This document shows positions 55,671 through 64,000 of a DNA stretch of 64,000 bases, in pieces. Under the pieces are notes generated by a model, which was not told the origin of the DNA, made no database searches, and was given only the letters and a program-made list of their open reading frames with translations. Positions within the stretch are counted from its first letter, which is position 1. Each line of letters opens with the position of its first letter. Source of the DNA: Symsagittifera roscoffensis (Eukaryota > Xenacoelomorpha > Acoela > Convolutidae). Made by a program: the position numbers and the translations under genes. The DNA lies in assembly GCF_963678635.1 (NCBI RefSeq), contig NC_087066.1, positions 37,460,673 to 37,524,672 of the forward strand. Reading direction: 5' to 3'.

Positions 55671-56435
55671 CTACTCTGTGTCGTCTATTCTTCCATAGGG
55701 TGCTGTCACTTCAGAACCTGGCGCATTCCGATTAGCCACTAGTCGTACAGCTGTTTCTATCAATTTCCGCACTGTCTGCTCCACGACTGGGTCACCTAGG
55801 GTGTCACTTGGGTCCGGGATTGTTTTTCTCCCTGTCGTAGTTGGGGGTCGCACCTCCGTTGTCTGACTTAGTTCGCGAGGCGTCAGGAGCTCCGTCGGGG
55901 ACTGCCCATGAGGAACATTCCTGGCAAGTATCACTTTTTCCACTGCGGTCGTCAACACCAGCTGTTCTGATCGCTCTTTATATTCCTGCCTCAAGTGTTC
56001 TATTTCTTGACCATGTTTCTTGGTACAATCTTCAAATAGTTTCTTCCACATATCCCTGTCTTTTTCCACAGTGAGCATAGTCTTCGTCAATTGATCTAGC
56101 TCCCTTCTGGTCTTCTCCAGATCTTCTATCGTTCCGTTGAGGTCTTGCCTTGTTTCGTTCGTCTGAACTTTTTCTTCTACTCTCGCCCTCTTTGGTGGCA
56201 CAGCCGCTCTGAATTGTGAACTAGACGAGGCAGCCTCGCTGGTCATCTCCTGATGCATTCTTATCAGACCAGGCCTAGGCTTGGTTGGCAAAGGAATCTC
56301 ACCTGGTTGGTAGGTCCTGGAACTTCCCAATCCAGGCTTGTTTGCCAAGTCACTTCGTGAGAGAGCCCCGTTTCTCCACCTCATTACCCTCATGTTTGGG
56401 CGGTCTAGTACTCCTCTTTTTCCATATGCGGCCAC
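55671..56435 (-). CDS. Accessory region X, 254-residue coiled-coil piece
   Basis: A basic, disordered first third (KPGLGSSRTYQPGEIPLPTK, AVPPKRARVEEKVQ). Then a heptad-rich coiled coil of about 80 residues, IEDLEKTRRELDQLTKTMLT and EDCTKKHGQEIEHLRQEYKE. A Thr/Pro-rich tail follows. Coiled coil plus basic arm would suit self-association or nucleic-acid binding, as in ORF1-type proteins; that is inference. It overlaps the piece at 56405-56686 in another frame. Confidence 0.5.
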   Translation of the reverse strand: MAAYGKRGVLDRPNMRVMRWRNGALSRSDLANKPGLGSSRTYQPGEIPLPTKPRPGLIRMHQEMTSEAASSSSQFRAAVPPKRARVEEKVQTNETRQDLNGTIEDLEKTRRELDQLTKTMLTVEKDRDMWKKLFEDCTKKHGQEIEHLRQEYKERSEQLVLTTAVEKVILARNVPHGQSPTELLTPRELSQTTEVRPPTTTGRKTIPDPSDTLGDPVVEQTVRKLIETAVRLVANRNAPGSEVTAPYGRIDDTE

Positions 56436-56686
56436 GATTGGCCACGGTCCTTACGGTTATCTTTCCCTAAGATGTTTATTAAGGCGACCAGAAACATGAC
56501 CACCTCTGGGTCCTCCAGAGCGAAGTCTGGATCCATCAGCCGACAATAGATTGCATCTATCATCGGTCCTACATATGCCTCCGCTAGGTCCATCAATTCA
56601 TTTGAATCGAAATTGTCAATCTCGTTAAATTCGGTTTGATTATCAGTTTGTGTCAATTGAAATCTGACGGATGTATAAACGCTCAA
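56405..56686 (-). CDS. Accessory region X, acidic N-terminal piece (93 residues)
   Basis: Begins MSVYTSVRFQLTQTDNQTEF, then an acidic helical part (LMDLAEAYVGPMIDAIYCRL, DPEVVMFLVALINILGKDN). This is probably the start of the long downstream frame. It runs into the coiled-coil piece through a frameshift near 56420. Confidence 0.45.
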   Translation of the reverse strand: MSVYTSVRFQLTQTDNQTEFNEIDNFDSNELMDLAEAYVGPMIDAIYCRLMDPDFALEDPEVVMFLVALINILGKDNRKDRGQSWPHMEKEEY

Positions 56687-56929
56687 TCAAGATCTAGAGA
56701 ATATGTCACGAATCTCACATTTGTCAGCGTCACTCTAATTTTATATTAAATTTTATCAAAAACAGTCAGATCAAAAGATTTTGAGCTAAAGATATATTTA
56801 AGTCAGTTTATTGCTAAAATTTTGGAATTCGACCTAAGACAGAACAGTCCAAACTTTGGATCTATTCCTAAGATTGTGATTCGATTATTCATGGTCACTA
56901 ATCCCTTCGTACGAAGGGTCATAATAACA

Positions 56930-56980
56930 AAACACATAACACACAACATATCACACACAACACACACAACACACTTAGTA
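56930..56980. repeat. AC-rich simple repeat
   Basis: ACACAAC units (AACACACAACATATCACACA, CAACACACACAACACAC) in the gap between the pol tail and region X. Confidence 0.8.
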
Positions 56981-57059
56981 TGACACCTTTCTGCATGCAA
57001 CCTAAACTCAGCCTATACTTAAATAATATTTCTTATGTAAACATACTTGTATGTTAGTA

Positions 57060-57560
57060 TCAGAAAAGATTACGTGCATCAGTGCATACAGCTCCCGTGG
57101 ATGCAGTCGTCCTCAATTCGGGTCGTATACTGGAAGCGAGAGTTCCTTCACCTCCCTCTACACAAGGAAGTCTCTCAGTCTCGTCAGGGAAAGGACTAGG
57201 TTTTCCGGGTCCACATGCTGCTTCTTTGCCGCCCTCGTCACCAAGAAGCATAAATACTTTCCCGGTATCTGTGACGCCGCCGGAGGCAAGGCTGCTACGC
57301 CTCCTATTTCTGGTCTTTGCTTCCAAAGGTACTCTATGTTTTTGTATTCTTTCTTTACAATCTGCTGCTAATGCTGTCCTAAAACTCATATCCGCTGTGA
57401 TCGCTATCGGACATGTTCTATTTGTAATTATAAAATCGCTATCTGTCAATATTATGCTCTTTGAGTACTCATTTGGCAAGTTGAAATTTGACTCGACTAC
57501 TCTGCCTATGTCCGGTTTCTTAGGGTCCTCGCCTGTTTCTACTTCTAGATCACCTGTCTC
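57060..57560 (-). pseudogene. Pol tail region, second part
   Basis: Reads NEYSKSIILTDSDFIITNRT, CPIAITADMSFRTALAADCK and a Gly/Pro/Glu-rich end. The frame upstream (TRETGDLEVETGEDPKKPD) is separated from 57577-58015 by a run of nine A on the coding strand at about 57587-57595; eight would keep the frame open. No family domain is recognised. I take it as the C-terminal extension of pol. Confidence 0.45.
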
Positions 57561-57576
57561 TCTCGTTAATATTAAT

Positions 57577-58015
57577 TTATTTATTAATTTTTTTTTCAGT
57601 GTGGGTAAGTCCTACCCCCACTCCCCGGACAAAAATATCCATCGACGTCGAGGTTGGATGCAGGAATGAGTAATTGCCCTTCCTGGGTAGCCCAGGAAGG
57701 ATCATCCGTTTCGATTTTATGTATTTCATGCTCTCTCGGTCTACATCTTGAATGGTGACACTGGTCTCCTTTGGGTCCAACGTCATTTCTTTCAGCCATT
57801 CCAAGACACGCAGATTTGTCGACTCTTGCTCGTAGGATTGCTGTTGCTCGTCGTCGAATTCTACTCGGGCTTAGACCGGTCATCGATCCACTCCTCGTCG
57901 CGGTCGTCGACCATGTCGATGTCTTGCGACACTGTTATTTCTTCTAGACTCACCAGTTCTTCCACTATATTCTTCAGATCTTTTCTGTCCACTACGAAGT
58001 CATCTCCTTAAGGAT
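57577..58015 (-). pseudogene. Pol tail region, first part (acidic)
   Basis: In sense: DDFVVDRKDLKNIVEELVSL, SQDIDMVDDRDEEWIDDRS, then after a frameshift near 57870, EWLKEMTLDPKETSVTIQDV and RMILPGLPRKGNYSFLHPT. An acidic stretch then a globular part, downstream of the GPF module. Such tails occur after the integrase in some Ty3-like elements, but I do not know the function. Confidence 0.5.
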
Positions 58016-58199
58016 TGTATTTCTTCGTGAGTCTTTCCTATGACTATGTCGAGCCTGTATCGTAAACGGAAGATCTGGTTCCAAATTCTTGGGGACCTCC
58101 ATCTGTTCGGGGTCTTGCCAGTCCCCTTCTGCGTAGGGTAAGGTTTCTTCATCTGCTTCAATCACCTAGTTGGGATCCAGGTCCAGTGGTGGACTTGAT

Positions 58200-58511
58200 C
58201 CTTCCTCTACGACCTCATTCCCATAGTTTTTCCCGTTCTCATTGACCTCACAGGCAGGGTCCATCATCAGATAATCCCCTTCTTCCATGTCTGCAGGTAT
58301 ACACCAGTCTTCTGTTGATGTGTGGCTTAATGTTTTCGTAGTGAGCGGCTCGGCCGTTACTCAGTCTAAAAAAACCTCCCTCGTGGTGCACTTCTGTAAT
58401 CATGAAGGGTCCCCTCCGCTTCTTTAGGAGCTTTTTCGTTCCTTTCGGTGGTATAACGTTTTAAAATACCCATACGTAGTCTCCTACCGAGTAAAATTTT
58501 GCACCAGCTGC
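58200..58511 (-). pseudogene. Integrase C-terminal GPF (GPY/F-type) module, broken
   Basis: Read past the stop that ends the integrase frame, another frame gives YSVGDYVWVF, a TAA, then RRGPFMITEVHHEGGFFRL and SNGRAAHYENIKPH. G-P-F-x-I and the following strand are the GPY/F module that ends many Ty3/gypsy integrases and helps multimerisation and target choice. No chromodomain was recognised. One frameshift and one stop separate it from the catalytic core. Confidence 0.7.
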
Positions 58512-59165
58512 TTAACGAACCTTTCCCTCTGCGAACCTTTTCCTCTGCCTTGCCTGTGCCTGGTGAGTGTTCCGTCTACACAAGTCGTTTAGTTCTTGTT
58601 GATGTCTAATTACATCCCTTACATAGACTTGCGGTGATGTTTTCTTCCCCTCAAATTCTGGATAACAGAGGGCCTTCTCGTGTCCGGTTAACATCATGCG
58701 TGGACTAACTCCGGTGGTGGAGTGTTGCGTGCTGTTGTAAGCTCCCATTACCTGTGGCAGGTATCTGTTCCAATCGGTCATGTACCTGGAACAGTATACC
58801 CTCAGCATCGACAGCAGCGTCCTAATTTGCCTTTCCACTAAGCCATTCGTCTGGGGGTGGTATGCCTTGGAGTGAGCTTGAGCCACCTGTGGACGTCTCA
58901 TGAGCTCTTTCGTAAATTCTCCCACGAAAGCTGTTCCGTTATCCGATTGACACGTCATCGGACAACCATGTGTCGTTATCCACGTATTGATTAGATGATC
59001 GCACGTCTCTTCTGCTGATGCAGTTATGCAGGGCACGGCCTCTGCATACTTCGTGAAGTGGTCTATCATGACCAAGACCTGATTATAGCCACTCTCTGTC
59101 ATACATATTTTCTGGTGGTAAATCAGCACCACCTCGTTGAATTCAGATGACTCAATCGACTGCAA
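58512..59165 (-). pseudogene. pol: Ty3/gypsy-type integrase catalytic core
   Basis: DDE integrase, which inserts the cDNA copy into the chromosome. First Asp in VLVMIDHFTKYAEAVP, second Asp in QSDNGTAFVGEF, and Glu in HPQTNGLVERQIRTLL, so all three catalytic residues are present. The rest (YLPQVMGAYNSTQHSTTGVS, P-x-x-M) is usual for the family. The ATG at 59165 is internal: the zinc-binding part lies upstream at 59253-59465 in another frame. It is broken from both neighbours. Confidence 0.88.
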
Positions 59166-59465
59166 AGGAAATCACAATTTCCTTGGATCCTTGACCTGCT
59201 GGCTTGACAGACATACTGTTACCCACTTCTCGCATGTCTTCTTCATCCCAGGCTACTCAAAGCGCTTCAGGATCCTCTGGTACACTTTGTTGATTCCCTG
59301 ATGGCCCATCTGATCATGCGACCTGAATAAAAATTCTGTCTGATAGAGTTGCGGCAACACTATCGAGTTGTATTTGTACAGGACTTTGTCTTCTTCTCTT
59401 GTCTTACAAGCCACGATCCCGTCCTTGTTCAGATATAACCTTGCATGAAAAGATATAGCATGCAA
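59166..59465 (-). pseudogene. pol: Integrase N-terminal zinc-binding region
   Basis: Ends with FLFRSHDQMGHQGINKVYQR, the H-x(3-4)-H half of the HHCC zinc finger of Ty3-type integrases. The C-x-x-C half follows in a shifted frame at about 59175-59245. It precedes the catalytic core directly. Confidence 0.75.
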
Positions 59466-59829
59466 AATTGTCTCAGAATACGGTAACAGTCTTCCTCCAG
59501 GTCACCTTTGTCTGGTGTTCCATTTTCGATCCACCTTTTCAAGTTACTCGTCATGCGGTCATTTTTTTGTGCTCTTAGTAGGTCTGAGAGTCTGTATCTT
59601 GCCTACAAGTACGTCATTATGACCCTCAAATGACTATTCAATTCATCGGGGTGATGCGTGTCATCTTCCATCTCCCCGCACCAAATTTCCGCCTATGGCT
59701 CTGTCTCTTGTCTGAAGGGTTGAAGATCAGTCCTGACTACTTGTTTCTGCGGCAACGAACTCATCGACCGTTTCGATACCGCTAGTGTTTCTAGATCATC
59801 AGCTGTGTTGTTAAAGATTGTTTCGCTAC

Positions 59830-60734
59830 TTAGCAGGTAGCGATCACTGTCAGGGTCTTGTTATAGATCTCTCTGTCTAAATCTCTTGGTCGAGTCTCCA
59901 CTAGTAACGTGTGGATCGCTGGCTCTGACACTTCCAATCCCGTGCTCGAGTTCCTGTCTGAGTAGGTGTCAATTCCTGAATTCCTTGAGTTGTCATCAAA
60001 AAAAGAGTCGGTCACTGAGCATGTTTCTTCTTCGGGATCATTTTTATGGGCTCTGCTCATCCATCTGAACTCCCCGGACAATATTTTATCTTCCAGGTCT
60101 TGTTCCTCACCTTGAACATTTTCCTCTGCACCTGACTCCCCAGACAAACTTTTTGTCCCGGGTCTTGTTGATAAACTCGCCTCTTCCCATCAACGTCTTT
60201 CTCCCCGGACAAACTTCCTTGCCTCAGGTTTTGTTCAACCTCTTCGCTTTTCTGATCCTGATCCTCAAAGGTGACGATTTTCCTTTGTGTAATTTTCACC
60301 TGTTCTTTTCGTTTGTATGATGTACTTTTCAAGACGTTTTGGGGTATCGAGGACACTAGTTGCTGAACTATTATCCTACATTCCCTTTCGTTTTCCTTGT
60401 GTTGACGTCTTGATGGCTTAATCGTTATTTTCTCACTGAGTGTTAGCGATGCCATGGCTGCTGCCCACTCGGGGTCCTCTCATGTTACTTCTCTCTCCAA
60501 CAATTCACCCAGCATCCGCATCACCTGCTGAGTGACCTGCACCGTTTTATCCAGCATTGAGAGGCTGTTTGTGTTCATACGAGAGAGTTCCTGTTGGACC
60601 AGTTTCGAACGTAGCAACAGAGCCAAAGGCACCGGGTCCTTCTTTGATAAGATCTTTATTTCCGCTGCCTTTTCCACCGGTAACTTGGGGTGCCCCGGAA
60701 TTGGATGTCCAGATTTTTCTAACAATCTCGTCAA
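59830..60734 (-). pseudogene. Long linker between RNase H and integrase
   Basis: Broken frames with sense: GHPKLPVEKAAEIKILSKKD, SRMNTNSLSMLDKTVQVTQQ, then Lys/Glu-rich pieces to about 59830. About 1.2 kb separates the end of RNase H from the zinc finger, longer than in most Ty3-like pol genes. No domain is recognised; it is charged and probably flexible. Confidence 0.5.
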
Positions 60735-60743
60735 GGGAAGTGC

Positions 60744-61350
60744 CTAATAAATTTCTTTATTCAGAAACGAGAACCCTCTCTTGATTTCCGCCTGATTGGC
60801 TTGCTTCTGTTCAAGTATTTCATAAAACTCAGTCTTCTTGCTGAGGCCGTCAGCATTCTGGTGATTGTCACGCATCCTGAGCTCGATTATCTTGTGGTAG
60901 ACGTCTAATCTGACTATCCACCGACCAATATAGCTCTGGTCCATCGAGTACGTCTTCAACCAGGATAACGTTCTACTGTCCACGCTCTATTGCCAACTTA
61001 AAGGGAGCGCTCCCTAAGTATGCGCGGTACTTGTCCATGAATATGACCACTGCAAACATTTCTGCTTTTGGTGCACCATATTTCATTTCAGTGTCACTCA
61101 ACACTTTACTGCCATATGCAATGGGACGGAACACTGTTCTCCCATTTCATTCCTGCTCCTGGTGCAGTATTCCTGAGATGGCAACAAATGATGCGTCTGT
61201 TTCAAGAACATACAAGCCCTTCTCTGTAGGCCTTCCTAGCACTGGCGTTTCGCACAGTTCCCGCTTTATGTTCTCGAAGGCAGCTTCAGCTTCTTCGTTC
61301 CATTCGAACTTCTTTCCTTTGTTGCGCATCAGTTTCTGCATGTGGTACAC
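60744..61350 (-). pseudogene. pol: RNase H domain (two pieces)
   Basis: The first piece (61350-61147) has KKFEWNEEAEAAFENIKREL and L-E-T-D-A-S, where 'DAS' carries the first catalytic Asp. The second (60983-60744) has ALSWLKTYS-like RTLSWLKTYS, IGRWIVRLDVYHKIIE and NHQNADGLSKK, the usual end of the Ty3 RNase H ('H.NAD.LS'). The middle, with the catalytic Glu, lies in another frame around 61050-61100. Degrades the RNA of the RNA:DNA hybrid in reverse transcription. Confidence 0.82.
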
Positions 61351-61533
61351 CTTGACTGCTTATCCTTTTATGAGCTCACGGTAATAATTGGCACACCCTA
61401 GTAAGCTCATGAGTTGTGTGTCCGTTCTGGGAGCATTCCATGTCAACACAACCTCTAAGGCTTCCGGGTCTGGCCATACGCCATACCTGTCCACCATTCT
61501 TCCCAGATACTTGATTCAATCCCTAAGGATTTC

Positions 61534-62378
61534 TCATTTCGATGGTTTGCATTTCAAGCCTGCTCTTTTCATGCAACCAAAGACCTCATCGAGCCAATCA
61601 ATGTGGTCTTCCAAGGTGGGTGTTGCAATGACCACGTCATCCACGTAACACATCACAAGGTTCCCGTACTTCTTCGTCACCCTGGTCAAAGCCTGAGCCA
61701 TCAGTCTTTGAAAAAGGGCCGTGGCGTTGCACAAGCCAAAGGGCATTCTATTCCACTGGTACAACCCCAATTCACATGCGAATCCGGTCTTTTCTCTGTC
61801 CTTCTTCCGTAGAGGGATCTGCCAGAGGGCAGAACCCACCCAGTGTGGTGAAAAACTTGGCGTCACCAAGTTTCGAGAGGCTCTCGTTTATTCGCGGTAT
61901 CGGGTACGCGTCTTTCATGGTCACTGCGTTCAGGTAACGAAAGTCGCAACAGAAACTAAGCTGGCGCCTTTTGTCTTGGCCATGACTACCCCGCAAGCCC
62001 AAGTCGTTTTCGAGGGTTCTATCATGTCGTATTCGAGCAACATTTCTATTTCCGCTCGGCACGCATCCGATTTATGAGGCTTCATTCTCCTTGCGCCTTC
62101 CCTATGAGGAATGGCGCCTTCCTCTAATTGTATTTCGTGTTCGACGAAGTTTCAGCAACCGATGTCCGCTTTATGTTTTGAAAATACGTTCGCATTCCGA
62201 TTTAAAACCGCCCTTAATGATTCAAAATCTTCCTCACCTATTTTCCCTCTCAAGTGTTCTATCTCCGGCAAAACCGGTGTGTCGGATTTTAGATCACATG
62301 ACGAGGGACGCTCCGGAAAAATCGAGCAGCTCGACAAGCCGTCATCCGTTTTTTATTTCATTGAAAACAGTTTGTTAA
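61534..62378 (-). pseudogene. pol: Reverse transcriptase (Ty3/gypsy type), inactivated
   Basis: Order of RT motifs: NANVFSKHKADIGC; the CDFRYLNAVTMKDAYPIPRI box; motif A region KFFTTL; MPFGLCNATALFQRLM; and catalytic motif CYVDDVVIATPTLEDHI. The first catalytic Asp, normally in 'TTLDL', is replaced by G-G (GGT GGG). The frame shifts just after, so WQIPLRKKDREKTGF is in the next frame. The YVDD aspartates are intact. This copy cannot make active RT. Confidence 0.85.
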
Positions 62379-62728
62379 TAGATTTAAATTCATCAATTCT
62401 CTTTTAAATTTTATCCTTATCAGCATGATTCGGGCAGTCTTTCACATTATATCTCTTCAAGTTTTATGTCTCCTCATAGTCGGTTTTCATCGGCAAAGCG
62501 TAACCAAATTTATTTCCACGATAGATCGTAACCATGGTGTCTAGTGTGTTCAACAACACAGTGGCACACAGCTCGTTTCTTGGTACCGAAAAGCTCCGGC
62601 CTAAAATCACCGAGCTTTGACTATTTGGGTTGGGTACCAGACAAACTTGTTTACTATCACTTAACGAATTTAAAGTTTTCGTTCTGAAAAGTGCTATAAC
62701 AGCTTGTCCCGGCTGTAGTTTTACCTTT

Positions 62729-63507
62729 CTATCTAAAAAAAATTGGTACCTTGTTTTTATCTGTTATTATTCTATTAATTAGTTTCTTAACATACTTCCG
62801 GTCCGGGTTTCTAATCCTTATTAGGCTGTTGTTCAAGTCAATCATCACATCGAAATTCCGGACAAAATCACGGCCCAAGATGATTTGGTGTGAGTCGTCT
62901 AAGTTCTCAACCACCAGGAAGCTCATCTCAAGATCGCGTCCTCCCATGTGAAGCACCGTTATTGGTGTCCTTCCGGCCACATAGATTGCTCCGCGGTTGG
63001 CGGTCACCAATCTGAGGTTCGTTGGAATTAAATCTTCCCTCGTGAAGCCCATCCTTTCCAAGTCTTTATTGGCATCACGTTTACAACTGCTCCCGTATCC
63101 AGTGGTCCTGTTACTCCAATTTTCTTCCCATTGGTGGCTAGCAGATGTGCAGTCACATCAACTTCGTACCCTATGCGTACTGCATCTTGTTCCGTCATGG
63201 CATCATGGACGATTCTACGGACATTAAGTTCTTCCTGACCCAAATAGAATTGCCCCATTCGGTCGATATCTGTTGTGACGTAGGTCCTAGTGTAGATACT
63301 TATCCCGTCAATGTTCAACATCACTTGAAACGGTCCATAGACTTCCACGTAGCCCCCATGGAGTTTCATTGTTCGAGGGCCACCCGTTGTCAACAATGCT
63401 CGAACAGCCCTCGACTCAGCGCGTGGCTCTACCTGTCTCAGATAATCTGCATATGTGTTTAAATTCATCATAGTGAACTCTGAGGGTTCACTTAGGTTCC
63501 TGATCAC
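62729..63507 (-). pseudogene. Retropepsin-like aspartic protease, frame-broken
   Basis: The active-site triplet is intact in GPLDTGAVVNVMPIKTW (near 63085). The frame then changes close to 63060, and the rest of the fold follows as TPITVLHMGGRDLEMSFLVV and HQIILGRDFVRNFDVMIDL, where I-L-G-R-D is the flap-to-dimer region motif. The N-terminal part (EVYGPFQVMLNIDGISIYTR) is less certain. It cuts the Gag-Pol polyprotein. Upstream is the gag end, downstream the RT, which is the usual order. Confidence 0.8.
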
Positions 63508-63527
63508 CTGATGTCCCGCAACTGAAA

Positions 63528-64000
63528 TTATTGACTGTTTCCTTGTGGCACCATTCCGATCATATGCCCAGAGATCACGTTTAGTTTCATGCTCATACTG
63601 CTTGGTGCTTTCGTTTCTTCACTTTCTGATGCTTCGAAGGCGTTTAGCCTTTCCTGACCTTTCTCATTCTCTAGCTTGAGCTTCACCTTTTGTTCGATCT
63701 CCTTCGTCACCAACCCCTGCTGGACTCTGCTGAGAGCATCCCTCGCGGCTGCCCTCTAGTCGATCTTGAAGTCATCTGCCGCAGTCACTGGTTCAGGTTC
63801 ACGCATTTGTTCAGTTACTGCCTGCATCTTCTTTGTTGCCAGCTCATGCGGTTTCTCCTTTCTGCGTGCCTCCGCTTCACTCAATAGGTGAGCCTTGCTG
63901 GCTTTCACACCCGATAAAGCTTCCTCATGCCTTGGATGCTTGATGCCTGCCACAGGATCCCAAAATTGTGGACTATCCGATTTAAAATGACCTTCCAAGT
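63528..64000 (-). pseudogene. Gag C-terminal part (runs off the window)
   Basis: Two frames of charged, helix-rich sequence: KASKAHLLSEAEARRKEKPH, VTKEIEQKVKLKLENEKGQ, SESEETKAPSSMSMKLNVI. Its position before the protease identifies it as Gag or a Gag-protease linker. No zinc knuckle is visible in the part present. The major capsid region and 5' LTR must lie to the right of the window. Confidence 0.5.

Overview
The window looks like intron-rich, AT-rich nuclear DNA of an invertebrate animal. It has class A GPCR exons joined by canonical GT-AG introns in matching phases, a carbohydrate sulfotransferase gene inside one of those introns, and many eukaryotic transposons (hAT-type MITE, MULE, LINE, Ty3-type LTR element). 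I cannot narrow the species from the sequence. There is no operon, Shine-Dalgarno signal or other bacterial organisation.

Layout. (1) 2.7-43.8 kb, plus strand: the last four exons of a rhodopsin-like GPCR (TM3 to stop) at 2719-2905, 5283-5659, 13994-14312 and 43533-43773. All three junctions keep the frame. The 5' exons (TM1-TM2) are not seen and probably lie left of the window. The last intron is about 29.2 kb and holds most of the repeats. (2) 18.7-25.6 kb: a near-perfect tandem duplication of a 3.43 kb block. Each copy has a FLYWCH/MULE-type ORF and an integrase-like remnant. (3) 31.4-32.8 kb: a decayed MULE with long TIRs and an 11-bp target-site duplication, inserted into an older repeat. 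(4) 33.3-34.7 kb, minus strand: a Sulfotransfer_2-type carbohydrate sulfotransferase with a frame break. (5) 15-43 kb: at least a dozen full or partial copies of an about 535-bp non-coding repeat with a hairpin near each end (called 'E' here), some in tandem. (6) 6.4-6.7 and 45.0-45.6 kb: decayed LINE reverse transcriptase. (7) About 48-64 kb, minus strand: a very long Ty3/gypsy-like element, running off the right edge, in the order gag tail, protease, RT, RNase H, linker, integrase, GPF module and pol tail. This is followed by about 9-10 kb of further same-strand coding sequence (coiled coil, SGNH-like hydrolase and unknown domains), broken by frameshifts and stops.

The GPCR and the sulfotransferase are the only likely host genes. 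The mobile elements mostly sit in the GPCR's introns or downstream of it. The most unusual parts are the long accessory coding region downstream of integrase, the hairpin-ended E repeat, the nested MULE-in-E insertion, and the fresh 3.43 kb tandem duplication. All identifications come from reading motifs; no database search was run.
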